A stretch of DNA of 64,000 nucleotides from Artocarpus heterophyllus. Taxonomy: Eukaryota; Streptophyta; Magnoliopsida; Rosales; Moraceae. The stretch spans positions 1,931,493-1,995,492 of the forward strand of contig CM046351.1 in NCBI GenBank assembly GCA_025403435.1. Reading direction: 5' to 3'. The position numbers and the translations under genes were made by a program. How positions within the stretch are numbered: the stretch's first letter is position 1; each line of letters opens with the position of its first letter. The notes beneath the pieces are model-generated. The model had not been told where the DNA came from. It did no database searches and saw only the letters and a program-made list of their open reading frames with translations. Positions 47,952-61,401 of this stretch are shown here, in pieces.

Positions 47952-48898
47952 TAAGGTAAATAAATTAGTAGGCCCTTAATTTTTTTAAAAGGTTACAATT
48001 TGGTTTCTATCTTTTTTATTTAACTAGGTCTAACCTTTTAAAAGGGTGTAATTTAGTCCTTAGCCGTTAAATTTAACGATAAAAAATTATTAAATATCAT
48101 TTTTTAATTGAAATTACTAAATTACCATTCAAATAATTAATACATTAAAAAATTCAAATTAATTTACACCTATTGATTTAAAACACCAAATCATAGCCAT
48201 TTATTTGATTTTCACTCAAAAAAATTCAAAATCAGTAAAAAAAAAAAAAAAAAAAAAACCCAAACCCAACAACTCCTTCCCTGTTGCCCACTGCACGCGC
48301 GGTAGCCCCTCCTCTGCGCCTGACACCATTGCAGCCCTCTCCCCATTGCCCCCACCTCTATCACTCCCAGCCCACCACAATCCCGACCTCTAGGCACCCC
48401 TTCGAAACCCTGTCGCGACCTACCCCTTGCAACTTAGCCTTCGTCGATGGATGTGGCCACCTGTCGTGCCCAGATCAAGATCGAGAGAGATCTGCGAGAA
48501 AGAGAGAAAGATAGAGTTGCGAAGGATGTTGGTTGGTGACAGACAAGGGATGACGGAGGAGGAAGGGCAATGTCGGACGAGGGTAGGGGGGATAGGGGTT
48601 GGAGCAAAGAATACATTTTTTTTTAGTTTAAATATGATTTTAATAATATATTTATTGTTTTTATTTTTTATTGTTTTTAATGTTTTAATTTTAATTTTTT
48701 AAAAACATATTAGATATTTTACTAAAATACAGTTACTAAAATGGTCGAAACATTTTTTAATAGTCGAACTTATAAGCTAAATACTAAATTGCACATTTTT
48801 TAAAAGATTAGATCTAGTTAAATAAAAAAAAAGGTTTAGAACCAAATAGTAACTTTTTAAAAAGATTGAGAACCAATCGAGTTATTTACCTAAAAAAA
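47952..48898. mobile_element. Long-TIR foldback element (Mutator-like MITE type)
   Basis: The left end GGTAAATAAATTAGTAGGCC and the reverse complement of the right end (GGTAAATAACTCGATTGG) continue as inverted repeats for about 100 bp. Shared motifs are TTTAAAAAGGTTAC-, TTTATTTAACTAG(G/A)TCTAA and AATTTAGT. The centre (about 48290-48600) is GC-richer and might be a captured fragment, but no protein is recognised in it. Confidence 0.6.
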
Positions 48899-49125
48899 TT
48901 AAACAATAATTGCCGTTTACCAAATAATAATAAATTCAAATAAATTAATAGTAATAACTAAAAGTTGAAAGCCAATAATTATTTTTTAAGGCCAATAATT
49001 GGCATTGTTGTCTTGTTTTAAGCTATTTCTTTAAACAATTCTTTATCCTAATTTCTCAATTTACGACTTGCAATTTGCCATCAGTAACGTTTTTATTTTT
49101 CTTCTTTCTTATTTTGTGGGTGTTA

Positions 49126-49690
49126 GAAATCAAAGCAATAAGCAACAAGAAACAAAGAGAAAATTGCACATAAGATTTACGTGAAAAAACCCTAATAAAG
49201 GGTGAAAAAACCACAGGCAGAGGAGAAGCAATCTACTAATCACAAAAACGGAAATTACAACGGTGTTTAGAGCGCTCAAATACAGAAATTCACTCACTCA
49301 ATCACTCACAAACTCACAATATTGAGTTCCTTGTATCACTCTCAACACTATGATCTCTATGAAATTTTGTGACTCTCTATGACTCTCTAATGTGTCTCTC
49401 TATAAACTATGAAGAATATGACGTATTTAAATGTATGAGAACTCAAACCCTAGCACAAAATAACCCAAAAATGCTTTAAAACGTGAAATATACGATCAGG
49501 CAGCATGGGAGGGCCGCGGTGCTGGTTTCTTCGAATTGGAGCACTGCAGCCCTACCTTTCTGCCTTTGCCTTTGAGTGGGTTTTTAAAAATTATGCCAAA
49601 ATAATGACGACCAATCAGTGAGATGACTGTATAGAGTCAATCTCATCGTATTATAGCCCGTTTATTCTCAAATAAACTATTATAGTTTGA
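49126..49690. mobile_element. Possible LTR remnant
   Basis: The stretch starts GTTAGAAATCAAAGCAATAAG and contains AAGATTTACGTGAAAAAACCC, wording typical of copia-type LTRs. There is no matching end or duplication, so it may be truncated. Confidence 0.3.
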
Positions 49691-50324
49691 AGAGCTTAAA
49701 AAATAATAATAAATTAAAAGTGGGAAAAAAAAAAACAAAGAAGATTAAAAGTGGGGTTGTTTTTTCTTTAAAAAGCTTCACCCAAAAAAAATAAAAAAAA
49801 TAAAAAAAAATAAAAAAATTGAAGCCTTAATCAAATGGGGTAGCTTAGCTTAGCTTAATTACAACAATCCCACACAAGTTTCTTTTCCTCCATTTGAGGA
49901 TCATATCCAAATGCATAAACAAAGACGTATAGCAAAGAAAAATAGAAAGAATAAACGACTCTTGTTATTTTTCCTTCATATTATCATGCACAGCTTTTCA
50001 GATAGAACGCAAGTTTTTCATTCATAACCACTTTTTGAAGCAATTCACATGGTAATCATGACCTTTTTCAATTTCCAAACTTCATCCATGTTCTTGTACT
50101 CCTCATGTTAATCAAAGGGTTGTTCCCCAACGCGAATTAAGGATAATACAAACTCAGCAAACAGTTTTTGAAAGTGGGAAACTGCACAATACAACGAAAC
50201 ATTAAATGTAGTCTATCAAGTACACTTGTCCCAAGAAACATGAATAGAAATTGCGAGAGCATAGCAAATAAGCAAAAGCGCTCGCTTAGAACTGCATTCT
50301 TAGTACCAATTCTACCATCTTCAC
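49691..50324. other. Intergenic DNA, no gene assigned
   Basis: A/T-rich with (AAAAAAT)n runs at about 49785-49815. The part 50100-50324 has mixed composition and could be the 3' end of a minus-strand transcript, but no protein is recognised. Confidence 0.35.
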
Positions 50325-53300
50325 ACACCTGAGTATTTTTACTACATTAAAAATATAATAATTTAAAAACTATGTTAAGATAAAAATACAGTTTAAAAAA
50401 AATATTGTATAATAATACAAAAAATTATACAGTATTAGAATAATACAGTGCAAAGAAGTATACTGATAAACTTATACAATATAAAAATTACACTGCGAAA
50501 GTAATAAAATGTAAGAATTAGACTATATAAGGTTATGCAGTATAAAAATTAGACTGTTTAAGTTGAAGTAGTATAGGAATAATACTATTTGAAGAATATG
50601 GATGAATAAGGAATATTGTAGCAGTAAGAAAGTACACCAATAGTATAAGAAAAATATTGTCAATATAAATTTAGACTGTATAAAATTAGATAATATTGAA
50701 ATTATATTATGTGATGGATGCAAATAAGTATGGGAGGTTATGGGACCTCATGAACTGTATGGAAAAGAATACCGATAATATAGAAAAAATATTATCACTA
50801 TAAACTTGGACTGCGTAAAAAGTTTGGTGGACACTCAATGGATTTTGATTAGGCCACCATATCATGAAATGTAGCCCAATCACATTTGGTCACCCAAAGG
50901 AACCTAATTGATTACTAGGTAACTCGTCAACTTTTTATTTAAAAAAAAAAAAGTGAATCAAATCATTATATAAGAGACCATTTGGTCTCCACGATGGAAG
51001 AAAAAAAAAAGGAAAGAAAAGCGAAAGAAGGAAAGAAAGGAAAGAAAAGAAAGAAAGAAAGAAAAAAAAGAACAAAGAAGACGAAGGAAGAAAAAAATGC
51101 TCAATTTCCTTCTTATGGAAACCACCCCTCCCATGAAATCCTCTCAAGATTTTTCTTAATGCATAGGCCTCCAAACCATGTAGAAAAGCAAGAACAAGTG
51201 AAGGGGATGAAAATTGAGGAGTTTTAAGGTAAAACTCAAAAATTTTCCCTGTTGTATACTAGGGTTTTTGTTCAAGTTTTTGATGGATTTTTATGGTGTG
51301 GTATGGGCTTGACATCAAGGGAATTTGGAAGCTTTTAAGTGCTAAAAGTGAGGACAAGTACTACGTAATGATTAGGTAAAATCCTAGTCCACAAGCCTTG
51401 TTAAAGTTTGTAATTTTATATGCATTAAAAGTGTTTGATGAAATGTTTAAGCCGTGGCATGTAATATGGACAATATGGCATGATTATTTTATGTTATATG
51501 TTGATGGTGATGATGATGGAAAGAAGAAAGTAAGGGTTTTTGTGAAATTTCAAAAGGGACTACATTGTAAAAAAATAAATTTTCGACAGATTTGAAAATC
51601 AACCAAAAAGTCCCCCTAAACGATGGAATTTCAAAAAAGTTAAAACACAAAAGTTGTAGAACGCATCGAAACTATTAGGACAACATGAACAGTTTTCCAA
51701 AATTATACCTAGTTTAGAAGTTATGAATTTTACGAAATTTTGGGCACAAAATTTCAAGAAATAAAAACATTATGAAATGTTTAGAATTCGACCATGGTGC
51801 TTATGAAAGTTTTATTCCTTGTGAGAAACTGAGCGTTATGGTATGAATTGGTCGTTTTTGGTTCCGGGGGCAAAAATGTAAATATTTTTGTATTTCGGGT
51901 CAAAACCATAAAATCGTGTGAAAACTGGATTTTTCACCAAGAAATATATAAATCTTACACTACTGTAGGTAGTGAGTAATTAAGGATGCTAAGTTCTAAA
52001 GGATTCAAAATTTAGTCAAAGAAAAGAATGAAAGAAAAAAGTTAGGGGCAAAATGGTCATTTTGTGAAAATGGTCAAAACGGACCCGAAACGCCTGATGT
52101 CGGGAAACGTTGCTCAGTGGGAGTTTTTCCGTAATATGTAGGTAATAGAACAGTAAGGTTAAGGGTTTTATAGAGTTACAAAATGGAGGAAAAACCCATT
52201 AGGCGTAAAATCGTCATTTTGAGGAAATGGCTAGAACGGAGTCGAACACTCAGATTTAGCATAACATTCTTGGGCGAAAAATGTTTTGTGATACGTTAAG
52301 TGACGAAACTGTCATATGAAATGGGAAATTTAATAAGGGATGTTCGAGTAAACGAAAGGTAACCTAATGGGTTACAAAGTTAGATAAAGAAAAAAAGTAA
52401 CTTGATGGGTTATAGAGTTAAGTTAAAATGAAAGAATGGTTAATGGTTAATGTTTAAGTTATATCATCAATCGAGTAGATTGATAATAAGAAAAGTTAAC
52501 TAATAAGTCAGTTGTCGTTTGATCAAGACACAAAAGCCGACTAATGAAAGAAAAAGAACAGAATAGGGAACGCTAGAGCGTTATCCAAGTAAGCTTAGAC
52601 CTCACCTACAGCATGAAGTAAATGATTTTTAAATGTTTATGTATATGTTTGTAAATGTGTTTGCAATTGTTAAACAAGTTGATTTAAAAGAATGTTTGCA
52701 TTTGTTATGCAAAAGGTTTTAAAGTTTAAATCATGATTTGCAATGTATTTTTTTTAAAGCATGATTGTATTTAGTATGCATAAAGTTTTTGAAGATCAAG
52801 TAAAAGTTTGCAATGTAATTGCAATAATTATGTTTAAAGTATGTTTTGCATTTTGTTAATGCATAATGTTTTATAATTTAAGTTATGAGTTTTATGTTGC
52901 ATTTGTTATGCAATAAGTTTTACAGTATAAGTTATGATTTGTAAATGTGCTCGCATATGATGTGTTAGCATTTGTTATGCTCAATAACGTTAAAAAGAAG
53001 GTAAGGTAAAGATAATGAAAAGAAAGTGTCGCACCAGCCTCCTTGTTGTGAGATACTAAAAGTAAAGTTAACGTTGTGACATCTTAGATGTGAAGTACAC
53101 AAGTAAAGTTAAAGTTTGACTTCCTAGATGTGAGGTACATGACTTCAATGTTCGATGATCTTAAGTCTTCCACAAGAGAAGCATTATGTTTATAATCTCA
53201 TGATTAAAGATGTTGGTGCAAACACTAAAGGTTATAAGATAAAAAAAAAATCAAGGAACAACAATAAAGGTTAAGAAAGAAATAAATGTTTAAGTTTGTA

Positions 53301-54193
53301 GACTGTTCATAAAATGCTCATAATTGAAGTTCATAATTGAGCATAAATGAAAACATGTATTTTGATTTTGCTTGATTTTCTTGTTATGAAACATTTTTAT
53401 GTTATGAAAAACATTCTGAGGAATGTTTTAGGTTAAATGTTTATGAAAAACATTTTTATGTTTTCAAGAAAAGGTTTATAAATAACATTTTAAGAAAAAC
53501 GTTCAAGAAATGTTTTACAAAAAACATTTACGCAAAATGTTTCAGAAATGTTTTCTGAAAAACATTTTTAAAAATGTTTATGAAAAACGTTTTAAGAGAA
53601 AGGTTTTTATGAGAGAAGTTTTTAAAGCATTTTTAAATGATTTGTGAGATTATGTTTGAACCTACTGAGTGAAAGCTCATTAAAAGTTTCTTCATACTGT
53701 AGGTAGTTTTATGGGTGACCAGTAGGACCCGTTAAAAGAGTTAGAAGCTGCAGAAGACAGATGCAAAGATTTGGGAATAGATACCACCACAGTTTACTTC
53801 CGCTACACAAAGAAAAGGTTTTCTACTATTTAATATAGTGTTTTCAAAGTATTAAGAAAATCACAATTTTAAAAAATATTTTTAGAGTTTTACGATAAAT
53901 TTACGAAATGTTTTATTTTCTTATAAAGTTAGGTATTAAACAATGATTTAGTAAATGTGTCTTAATAAGTTTTAAGAAACGATTTGAAATAGTTTTAAAG
54001 GCAAGTGTTGAGCGATGTCTCAACTTGAATGGCGACAGAGCTCGCAACAGTTTTTAAGTATGTTTTTCAAGGGTGTTAAAAGGAAAATAAAAAAAATTAA
54101 TTCAGTATTTTTCTTACTAAGTAAGTAAAATTAATGTTTAAGAACGATGTTTAAGAAAGTTAAGTGACTGCTCGAAAAGACGGGTCATCACAC
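50325..54193 (+). mobile_element. Long solo LTR-like element, copy 3
   Basis: This is the longest member of the family at 30401 and 33658. It shares the CCTCACCTACAGCATGAAGT, GGTGACCAGTAGGAC and AACGCCTGATGTCGGGAAACG blocks with copy 1 and ends GTCATCACA. The right flank is CTCAC and the left flank TTCAC, probably a decayed duplication; the left border is therefore approximate. A GGAAAGAAA-type purine block lies at 50997-51090. No gag-pol is present. Confidence 0.6.
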
Positions 54194-55843
54194 TCACAGT
54201 AGAAGTGGAAAACCAAAAGTCCAAAGCAAAGAAATGACCAATATCAAGACCACTAATGGGAAGAAGATACGACCACTAATGGGGAGGATAATACCTGAAT
54301 TAGATTCATTGTAACACACTTGGGGGGCGTTTGGTATGCAATAATCAGTAGGAATCATATTCCCAGGAAAATGATTGTAGGGAATATGATTCCCAAGAAC
54401 CAAGATTATCACGTTTGGTTGTACATAGGAATCTTCTATTAGATTTCTAGGAATAATACATTATCGTATTTGGTTGTACATAGGAATCTTGTATAGTTGA
54501 CAAATAATTTATAGTATTAACATTAAATGTGTCAATATAATATATTAGTACTAATATTAAATAATAATAATATAAACATAAATAATAAAATAATATTATA
54601 TATAATTTAACATTAATATTACTATGAATATTAATGTTATTATTATCATTATTATTAAATAATAATTATTTTATATTGATATAATACTCTCTTTATATTA
54701 TATAAAAATATTAATTTATAATAATCATAGAATTATTATTTAATAATACATTAATATTAAAATGTTGTATATAATATATAATATATTGATATGAATATAA
54801 ATAATAATAATAATATAATTCTTAATAATATTGTTGATGCTTACCGTGATCCGGCGTCGGATCAACACCATGTGCGGCTGCGCATGGTCTAACCTCTCCT
54901 TAGATTCGCCTCTGCCCGGGCGGACACACCTACAAGAGGAGGGATGCTTCGGAGGAAAAAAAAGAATAGGTCAATAGACAAGGGCTCTCCGATGCTCGAG
55001 GCAGGGTTTGCTCAGCAGAGGGCGATAACTAGTTAGGTGTGAAGAAGAAGTCTCTCTAGAATACCATAAATGCATCTTATTTATAGGCCACCACTTGGAT
55101 CGGGTGTAAGGTGGGTTTTACCCACGACTCGGGTGTCACATCAAGGTGTGTCAGGCAGTAGGTGACAAGTGTCGTGCCCCTCGTCCAATGGATTGGACTC
55201 CGTTGGATGGTGAGTTATCTGCCTTGTGTTGGCCTATAATGGCGAGTAGCAGCCTGCTTGCGAGTAAGATTAATCCGACCCGACCTACTATATATTCCAA
55301 GGTGGCAGCCTGCTTGGCATGCGGCCTTGGAGGCCCCAGAAGGCACCTCGGGAGGGTGCGCGTTGCGTCGGGGGCTGAAGCAAGCTTACCGGAGTTCTGC
55401 AGAGCTTATTAGCCGACCACCGAAGGTTATTTTCTCGGTGGTGGTGCCGAGCTCACCCTCAACATTAGCCCCCCAGTTCACCTGGTCAGTGTCTAGCCGG
55501 GTGGACTATGCCGAGTGGGTGAGGTCAGCTTAAAGGAAGAAGGCCAAACGACACTTCGAAGGGGGATGAGGCGAAAAGACGCGCGAATCAGACGGAGGAC
55601 GCATGTCGTGTTGCGGCCGTCTGCACCGCCCGACAGGCGTAATGATCGCGCCTCTTAGTTTTCGGGCCCAAATTTCCCGCCTGAAATGGCTATAAATATG
55701 GCCATCCTCGCTGTTATTTTCACTTGACTCTTAGAATTTTTGCACCTGAAGAGTTTTAGCTACCGAGCTCCAGTTATATATCCGAGGATCATATCTCCCC
55801 AAGCTTCCGAAACCCAAGCAGGTAATTTCTCTGTAGTGACAAA

Positions 55844-57028
55844 ATGAGTGATCTCACCGATTACCAAAATTTAGAGGTCTCCTGGTCGAAAAGTAGTGTA
55901 GAAAGTAGTTCATCTATCACCCAGACCGACGCCGAGGAAGTGTCTCCAAGACGGGACGGGGCCGGCCGGCTTGAGCAAATCCTGAGGGTCGACTCCCAAA
56001 CTGTACCCGAGCAGGAGTTTATGAACATGCTGGACAGGCAAAGCCCGATTAGGCTGTCTAGGGAGCAAGACCCTTATGTCGAGTCGGCTACCGCGGGCTC
56101 ATCCTGAGTTTTTTCAAGGGAGAGGGCCGAGTTGCGAGCGCGGGAGGATGCGCCGAGCACATCCGGCCGGGATGCTGAGGCCCTAGTCCAAGTTGCGGGG
56201 GTGATAACGGTAGACGTTTTCAACGAGGAACAAGCAGCCGAGGAGGTGGAAGCAGAGCAGCCAGAGATCGAAGAGAAAGAGGTCCAGGTCACCCGCGTCC
56301 GAGGCATGACGGCGTAATGGGTAACCCGGCCCGGGCAGACCTCAACGGCGGGCTATTCAAGTGCCATCACGGAGTTACGGTTGGAGAATCTATGCGCCGA
56401 TTACGGCATCCCAGACGACGTGACTCTCACCGTTCCCGACGAGGGCGATTCACCTTTAGACGCGCCCGAGGGATGCATCACACTCTATGTCGAGTTCTTC
56501 AGGGCTGGGCTGCGCCTCCCGTTCCACCCCTTTCTACGTCGGGCACTTAATGATTTCAATGTGTGCCCGGCTCAGTTGAACACGAATAGCTATAGGTCGC
56601 TGATCGGGATATATATATTATGGAGGTACCACCGGGACACCGATATGTCGCTGGAAGCTTTCAAGCAAGTGTACAAGATGAAGAAGCTTCCTCGACAGTT
56701 CGGTTAGTACTACGTCATCGGCTTCTGGAAAGATTTTATCTTGGGCAACCCTGACTTGGATAAACTCTAGAAATACAAATGGTTCTACGTTGGGAGAAAT
56801 TATTTAGCCTGAGCCAGTGAGACCGTGCCTGCAGACCAACACGTGCCGAGGTCGTTCGAACAAGGGCATGTGTGGACCAAGCGGCCTTGGGCACCAAGCC
56901 GCGTGATCAGGGCGGTTAAAGACCTGTTCAGAAAGCCAGAGTCGACCAACTAGCAGTCCTTCCTTCTCAGGAAGGAAACTTTATCCAGTTATAGCTGGTT
57001 CGGGGAACCCAACAGAATAAATCCCTAA
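55844..57028 (+). pseudogene. Degenerate gag-type protein (putative gypsy-type transposon family), left arm
   Basis: From an ATG (MSDLTDYQNLEVSWSK) the frame is interrupted by in-frame stops at 56105, 56315, 56705 and further on, without frameshift up to there. The block around CPAQLNTNSYRSLIGIYILW, followed by MSLEAFKQVYKMKKLP and GFWKDFILGN, is characteristic of the plant family annotated as 'putative gypsy type transposon' (Pfam Transposase_28), found in retroelement gag regions. Not functional. Confidence 0.7.
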
Positions 57029-57163
57029 ACTGCCCGACCTGCCCGGGATTCCGGGCAGGTTACAATTGCTCGGCCTGGTGCCATTGACGTCTCGGGACCA
57101 AGCGCTTCCCGATCCAGATGGCTGACGAGGGAGCCTTCATCGTCTAGTTTCGAGAACCTCGTC

Positions 57164-57197
57164 AGCAATGGGTGGCCCCGCATCGAAGGAGCCACTC
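57164..57197. other. Unpaired spacer at the centre of the palindrome
   Basis: About 34 bases between the points where arm symmetry stops (GAACCTCGTC on the left and GACGAGTCTTCG on the right). Confidence 0.65.
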
Positions 57198-57589
57198 GAC
57201 GAGTCTTCGAAACTAGACGAGGAAGGCTCCCTCGTCGGCCACTCGGATCGGGAAGCGCTTGGTCCCGGGACGTCAACGACACCAGACCGAGCAATTGTAA
57301 CCAGCCCAGAATCCTGGGCAAGTCGGGCAGTTTAGGGATTTATTCTGCTGGGTTCCCCGAACCAGCCATAACCGGATAAAGTTTCCTTCCTAAGAAGGAA
57401 GGACTGTTGCCTGGTCGACTCCAGCTTTCCAAATAGGTCTTCGACTACCCTGATCATGCGGCTTGGTGCCCAAGGCCTCTTGGTCCACACATGCCCTTAT
57501 TCGAACGACCTCAGCACGTGTTGGTCTGCAAGCACGGTCTCACCGGCTCGGGCTAGATAATTTCCCCCACCGTAGAACCATTCGTACTT

Positions 57590-58542
57590 CTAGAGTTTAT
57601 CCGAGTCGAGGTTGCCCAAGATAAAATCTTTCCAGAAGCCGGTGATGTAGTACCAACCAGACTGCCGAGGAAGCTTCTTCATCTTGTACACTTGCTTGAA
57701 AGCTTCCAGCGACATTTTGGTGTCCCGGTGGTACCTCCATAATATATACATCCCGATCAGTGACCTGTAGCTATTCGGGTTCAGCTGAGCCGGGCACACT
57801 TTAAAATCATTAAGTGCCCGGCGCAGAAAGGGGTGGAACGGGAGGCACAGCCCAGCCCTGAAGAACACGGCATAGAGTGTGATGCATCCCTCGGGCGCGT
57901 CTAAAGGTGAATCGCCCTCGTCGGGAACGGTGAGAGTCACGTCGTCTAGGATGTCGTACTCGACGCGTAGATTCTCCAACCGTAACTCCGTGATGGCACT
58001 TGAATAGCCCGTTACTGAGGTCTGCCCCGACCGGGTTACCCGATACGCCGTCACGCCTCGGACGCGGGTGACCTGGACCTCCTGCTCCTCGATCTCCGGT
58101 TGCTCTGCTTCCACCTCCTCGGCTGCCCTGCTTCCACCTCCTCGGCTGCCTGTTCCTCGTCGAAAACGTCTACCGTTATCACCCCCGCAACTTGGACTGG
58201 GGCCCCAACATCCCGACTGGATGTGCTCGGGGCATCCTTGCGCGCTCGCAGCTCGGCCCTCTCCCTTGAAAAAACTCGGGATGAGCCCGCGGTAGTCAAC
58301 CCGACATAAGGGTCCTGCTCCCTAGACGGCCTAATCGACCTTTGCCCGTCCAGCATGTTCAGAAACTCCTACTCGGGTGCCGTTTGGGAGTCGACCCTCA
58401 GGATTTGCTCGAGCCGGTCGACCCGTCCCGTCCCGTCCTGGAGACACTTCCTCGACGTCAGTCTGGGTGGTAGATGAACTACTTTCAACACTACTTTCCG
58501 ACATGAGACCTCTAAATTTTGAGAATCGGTGAGATCACTCAT
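57590..58542 (-). pseudogene. Degenerate gag-type protein, right arm
   Basis: This is the inverted copy of the left-arm gag-like frame. It is better preserved in its distal part: an open stretch from 58114 to 57590 covers CPAQLNPNSYRSLIGMYILW and GWYYITGFWKDFILGN. A short tandem duplication of CTTCCACCTCCTCGGCTGCC near 58108-58150 breaks the frame. It lacks two of the left arm's stops, so the arms have diverged since they formed. Confidence 0.7.
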
Positions 58543-59367
58543 TTTGTCACTACAGGGAAATTACTTGCTTGGGTTTCGGAAGCTCGGGGAGATATGATTC
58601 TCGGGTATATAACTGGAGCTCGGCAGCTAAAACTCTTCGGGTGCAAAAGTTCTAAGAGTCAAGTGAAAATAACAGTGAGGATGGCCCTATTTATAGCCAT
58701 TTCAGGCGAAAATTTGGGCACGAAAAACTAAAGGGCGCGATCATTACGCCTGTCAGGCGGCGCAGACGGCCGCAACGCGACACGCGTCCTCTGTCTGATC
58801 CGCGCTTCTTTTCGCCTCATCCCCCTTCGAAGTGTCGTTTGGCATTCTTCCTTTAAGCCGACCTCACTAACTCGGCATAGTCCACCCGACCGGACACCGA
58901 TCAAGTGAACTGGAGGGCTAATGTTGAGGGTGAGCTTGGCGTCACCACCGAGGAAATAAACTTTGGTGGTCGGCTAATAAACTCGACAAAACTTCGGTAA
59001 ACTTGCTTCAGCCCCCGACGCGACGCGCACCGTCTCGAGGTGCCTTCCAAGGCCTCCAAGGCCGCATGCCAAGCAGGCTGCCACCTCAGAATATACAGTA
59101 ACTCGGGTCGGACCAATCTTACTCACAAGCAGGCCGCTACTCGCCATTATAGGCCAACAAAAGGCAGATAACTCGCCGTCCGACGAAGTCCAATCCGTTA
59201 GACGAGGGGCACGACACTTGTCACCTACTACCTGACACACCTTAATGTGACACTCGGGTCGTAGGTAAAACCCACCTTACACCCGATACAAGTGGTGGCC
59301 TATAAATAGGATGCATTTATGACATTCTAGAGAGACTTCTTCTTCACTCCTAACTGGTTGCTGCCTT

Positions 59368-61401
59368 TGTTGGAAACAAAGTGCGCAGCGGAATTTTTAA
59401 AATTTTTTTCATCAGAGTATTTTCCAAAACACAAGTTTGACATGTTATATGTATAAATTAAACAGATCTTACTAACCTCAGTGTGCCGAAGAACCTCCGC
59501 GACCTGTGTAGAGAAGTAACGTTCCAGAAGAGCCTCAACCAACTGGTCTTCTTTGCTATTCTCTATCCACAACCGGAGTGAGTGTGGGCTCACACGTACA
59601 GCTCTTCCACCGGTGACTCTCCTTCCAACCAATAGAGAGAACCCAAAGCTAGTGTTCGTGATTTGTGAACAAAAGCTCTCAGGGAGTTTTCAGATGCTCA
59701 CTAGAAGAGTATCACTCTTAATCTCTCAAATTGATCTGAGTAAATCATTAGACTCACTCCCTTTTTATACCTATTGGTCCTTGGGGTCAGTCCATATCAG
59801 ATTAGGTCTCAAAAATCGAAACAGAATCAAGTTCGGATCAATATCTGATAAGATACGCGTGAAAAACGTGTAATCTTAACTGTCGCGGTCGGCATGCCGA
59901 ACTGTGAGATAGGCAGGCCGAACTGGCCAGTTCGGCAGGCCGAACACGTCATCCGGCATGCCGAACTGCCGAGAAAAAATCTCCGCGAATCTTTTATTTT
60001 CCACCCGAGATTCTAAAGGATAAAGTCTCAGTTTTGATTCAAATAGCCCAATAGAAAAGATATCTGATCAAAACAAACTTTATCAAGATAATCTCTAAGA
60101 AAATAAATCAATTCACAATAATTCTACAAGTTTATCTTGTTCTAATTGTCCAAAATTAAAACAACCGATAAACAGACAAGAATTATCCGAACGCCATAAT
60201 TCAACAAGTTCATCTTGAACTAATTTCTTACATAATTAATTCAACCGATAAACAGACATGAATTATTTGATTCTTATAAATTTTAAACCAATTTGATAAA
60301 TCCGACATAAGTCACCAATTATTGAAAAAGCACGCCGTGTCGTTACAGGATTTTGTGAGCTAGCAAAGGGGACCAAAATGGACCTATAAAGTTCAAGCTC
60401 ATGATAATTATGAAACCCAATATCCCAGATATACATTTCACAATTATCAACTCCAACGCTACTCCACTAAAAGCTTGGAGCTGCACTCTCGAACTTTATA
60501 GAATTACGAAGCTCGTGTAGCTAAGTCTCCATGACATATCATAGTGTATCGCATCCCCATATGATCATCCATAATCGGCTTAAGGACAAGTTCTGTCTTA
60601 CCTTCCCGATTATTTTTATCTTACGTTCCATTGTCTCACCATTAGAAAACTTACCATCCAAAGATAGTATACCATTCGGTTACACCTATGTATCCAAATG
60701 GTTGAGCGCTCCAGTTTTCCAATTACAGGACAACGCATATAAGAGGATATCATTACTCCTTAAGAGGAGCTATGGATTCCATATCTATGAATAACAAGTC
60801 TACGCTATCAAGAGTCATGCCTCCAACGTACCGGCATGCATGCCACTATAGAGATGTGGGAGTCACCCATTGGTACATCAAAGACACAAATCGAGACAAC
60901 GGGCCCATTATTCATCTCAGGATTAAGATACAATACAAATGATTTTCTAAAGTGAATCGATTTGCCAAGACAGAATTATTAATCCAAATCAATTCACTTT
61001 ATGTCCCGATCCAACACATCGTCACCTATGACAACGCGCCAATGTTTCTATTCACGGAGTCCAACTCCGATGGCCAAGACAAACCATCTCCCAAAAGGGA
61101 TATAGACAACATAACAATCTTTACATGAATAAAGCGCCCAACTTTATTCCCTCGATTGCGGATCATATATTTTAGACCATCACCTTAAGAGTCGTGTCTA
61201 CCGCATAATCATCCCATCATATGCCCAACTCTTAAGGTTTAGACTGACAGTCTCAGACTACTGTTTGCTTATCATACATTCAACAAATATGAACGTAAAG
61301 AGGACAATATTTGGTATATATAAATGAATAAATTCTTTATTGATAAAAATGTCTCCAAAAACGTATTACATTTTTACTCCTTAGAGCATACATGTCTAAC
61401 A
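59368..61401. mobile_element. Solo LTR (copia-type ends) inside the palindrome's right arm
   Basis: It starts TGTTGGAAACAAAG, ends CATGTCTAACA, and is flanked by a perfect 5-bp duplication, GCCTT (59363-59367, 61402-61406). At 2034 bp without internal coding region, it is a product of LTR-LTR recombination or an isolated LTR. A GC-rich patch at 59885-59970 holds repeated GGCATGCCGAACT and GGCAGGCCGAACT motifs. The ORF at 60531-60794 is not supported as a gene. Confidence 0.85.

Noticed and set aside
48284..48702. Proline/arginine-rich ORFs on both strands at 48 kb
   Set aside because: They lie inside the long-TIR foldback element, overlap each other and run into AT-rich sequence. No domain seen.
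50982..51227. Lysine-rich 81-residue ORF and its antisense partner
   Set aside because: Translation of a GGAAAGAAA purine repeat within an LTR-like element.
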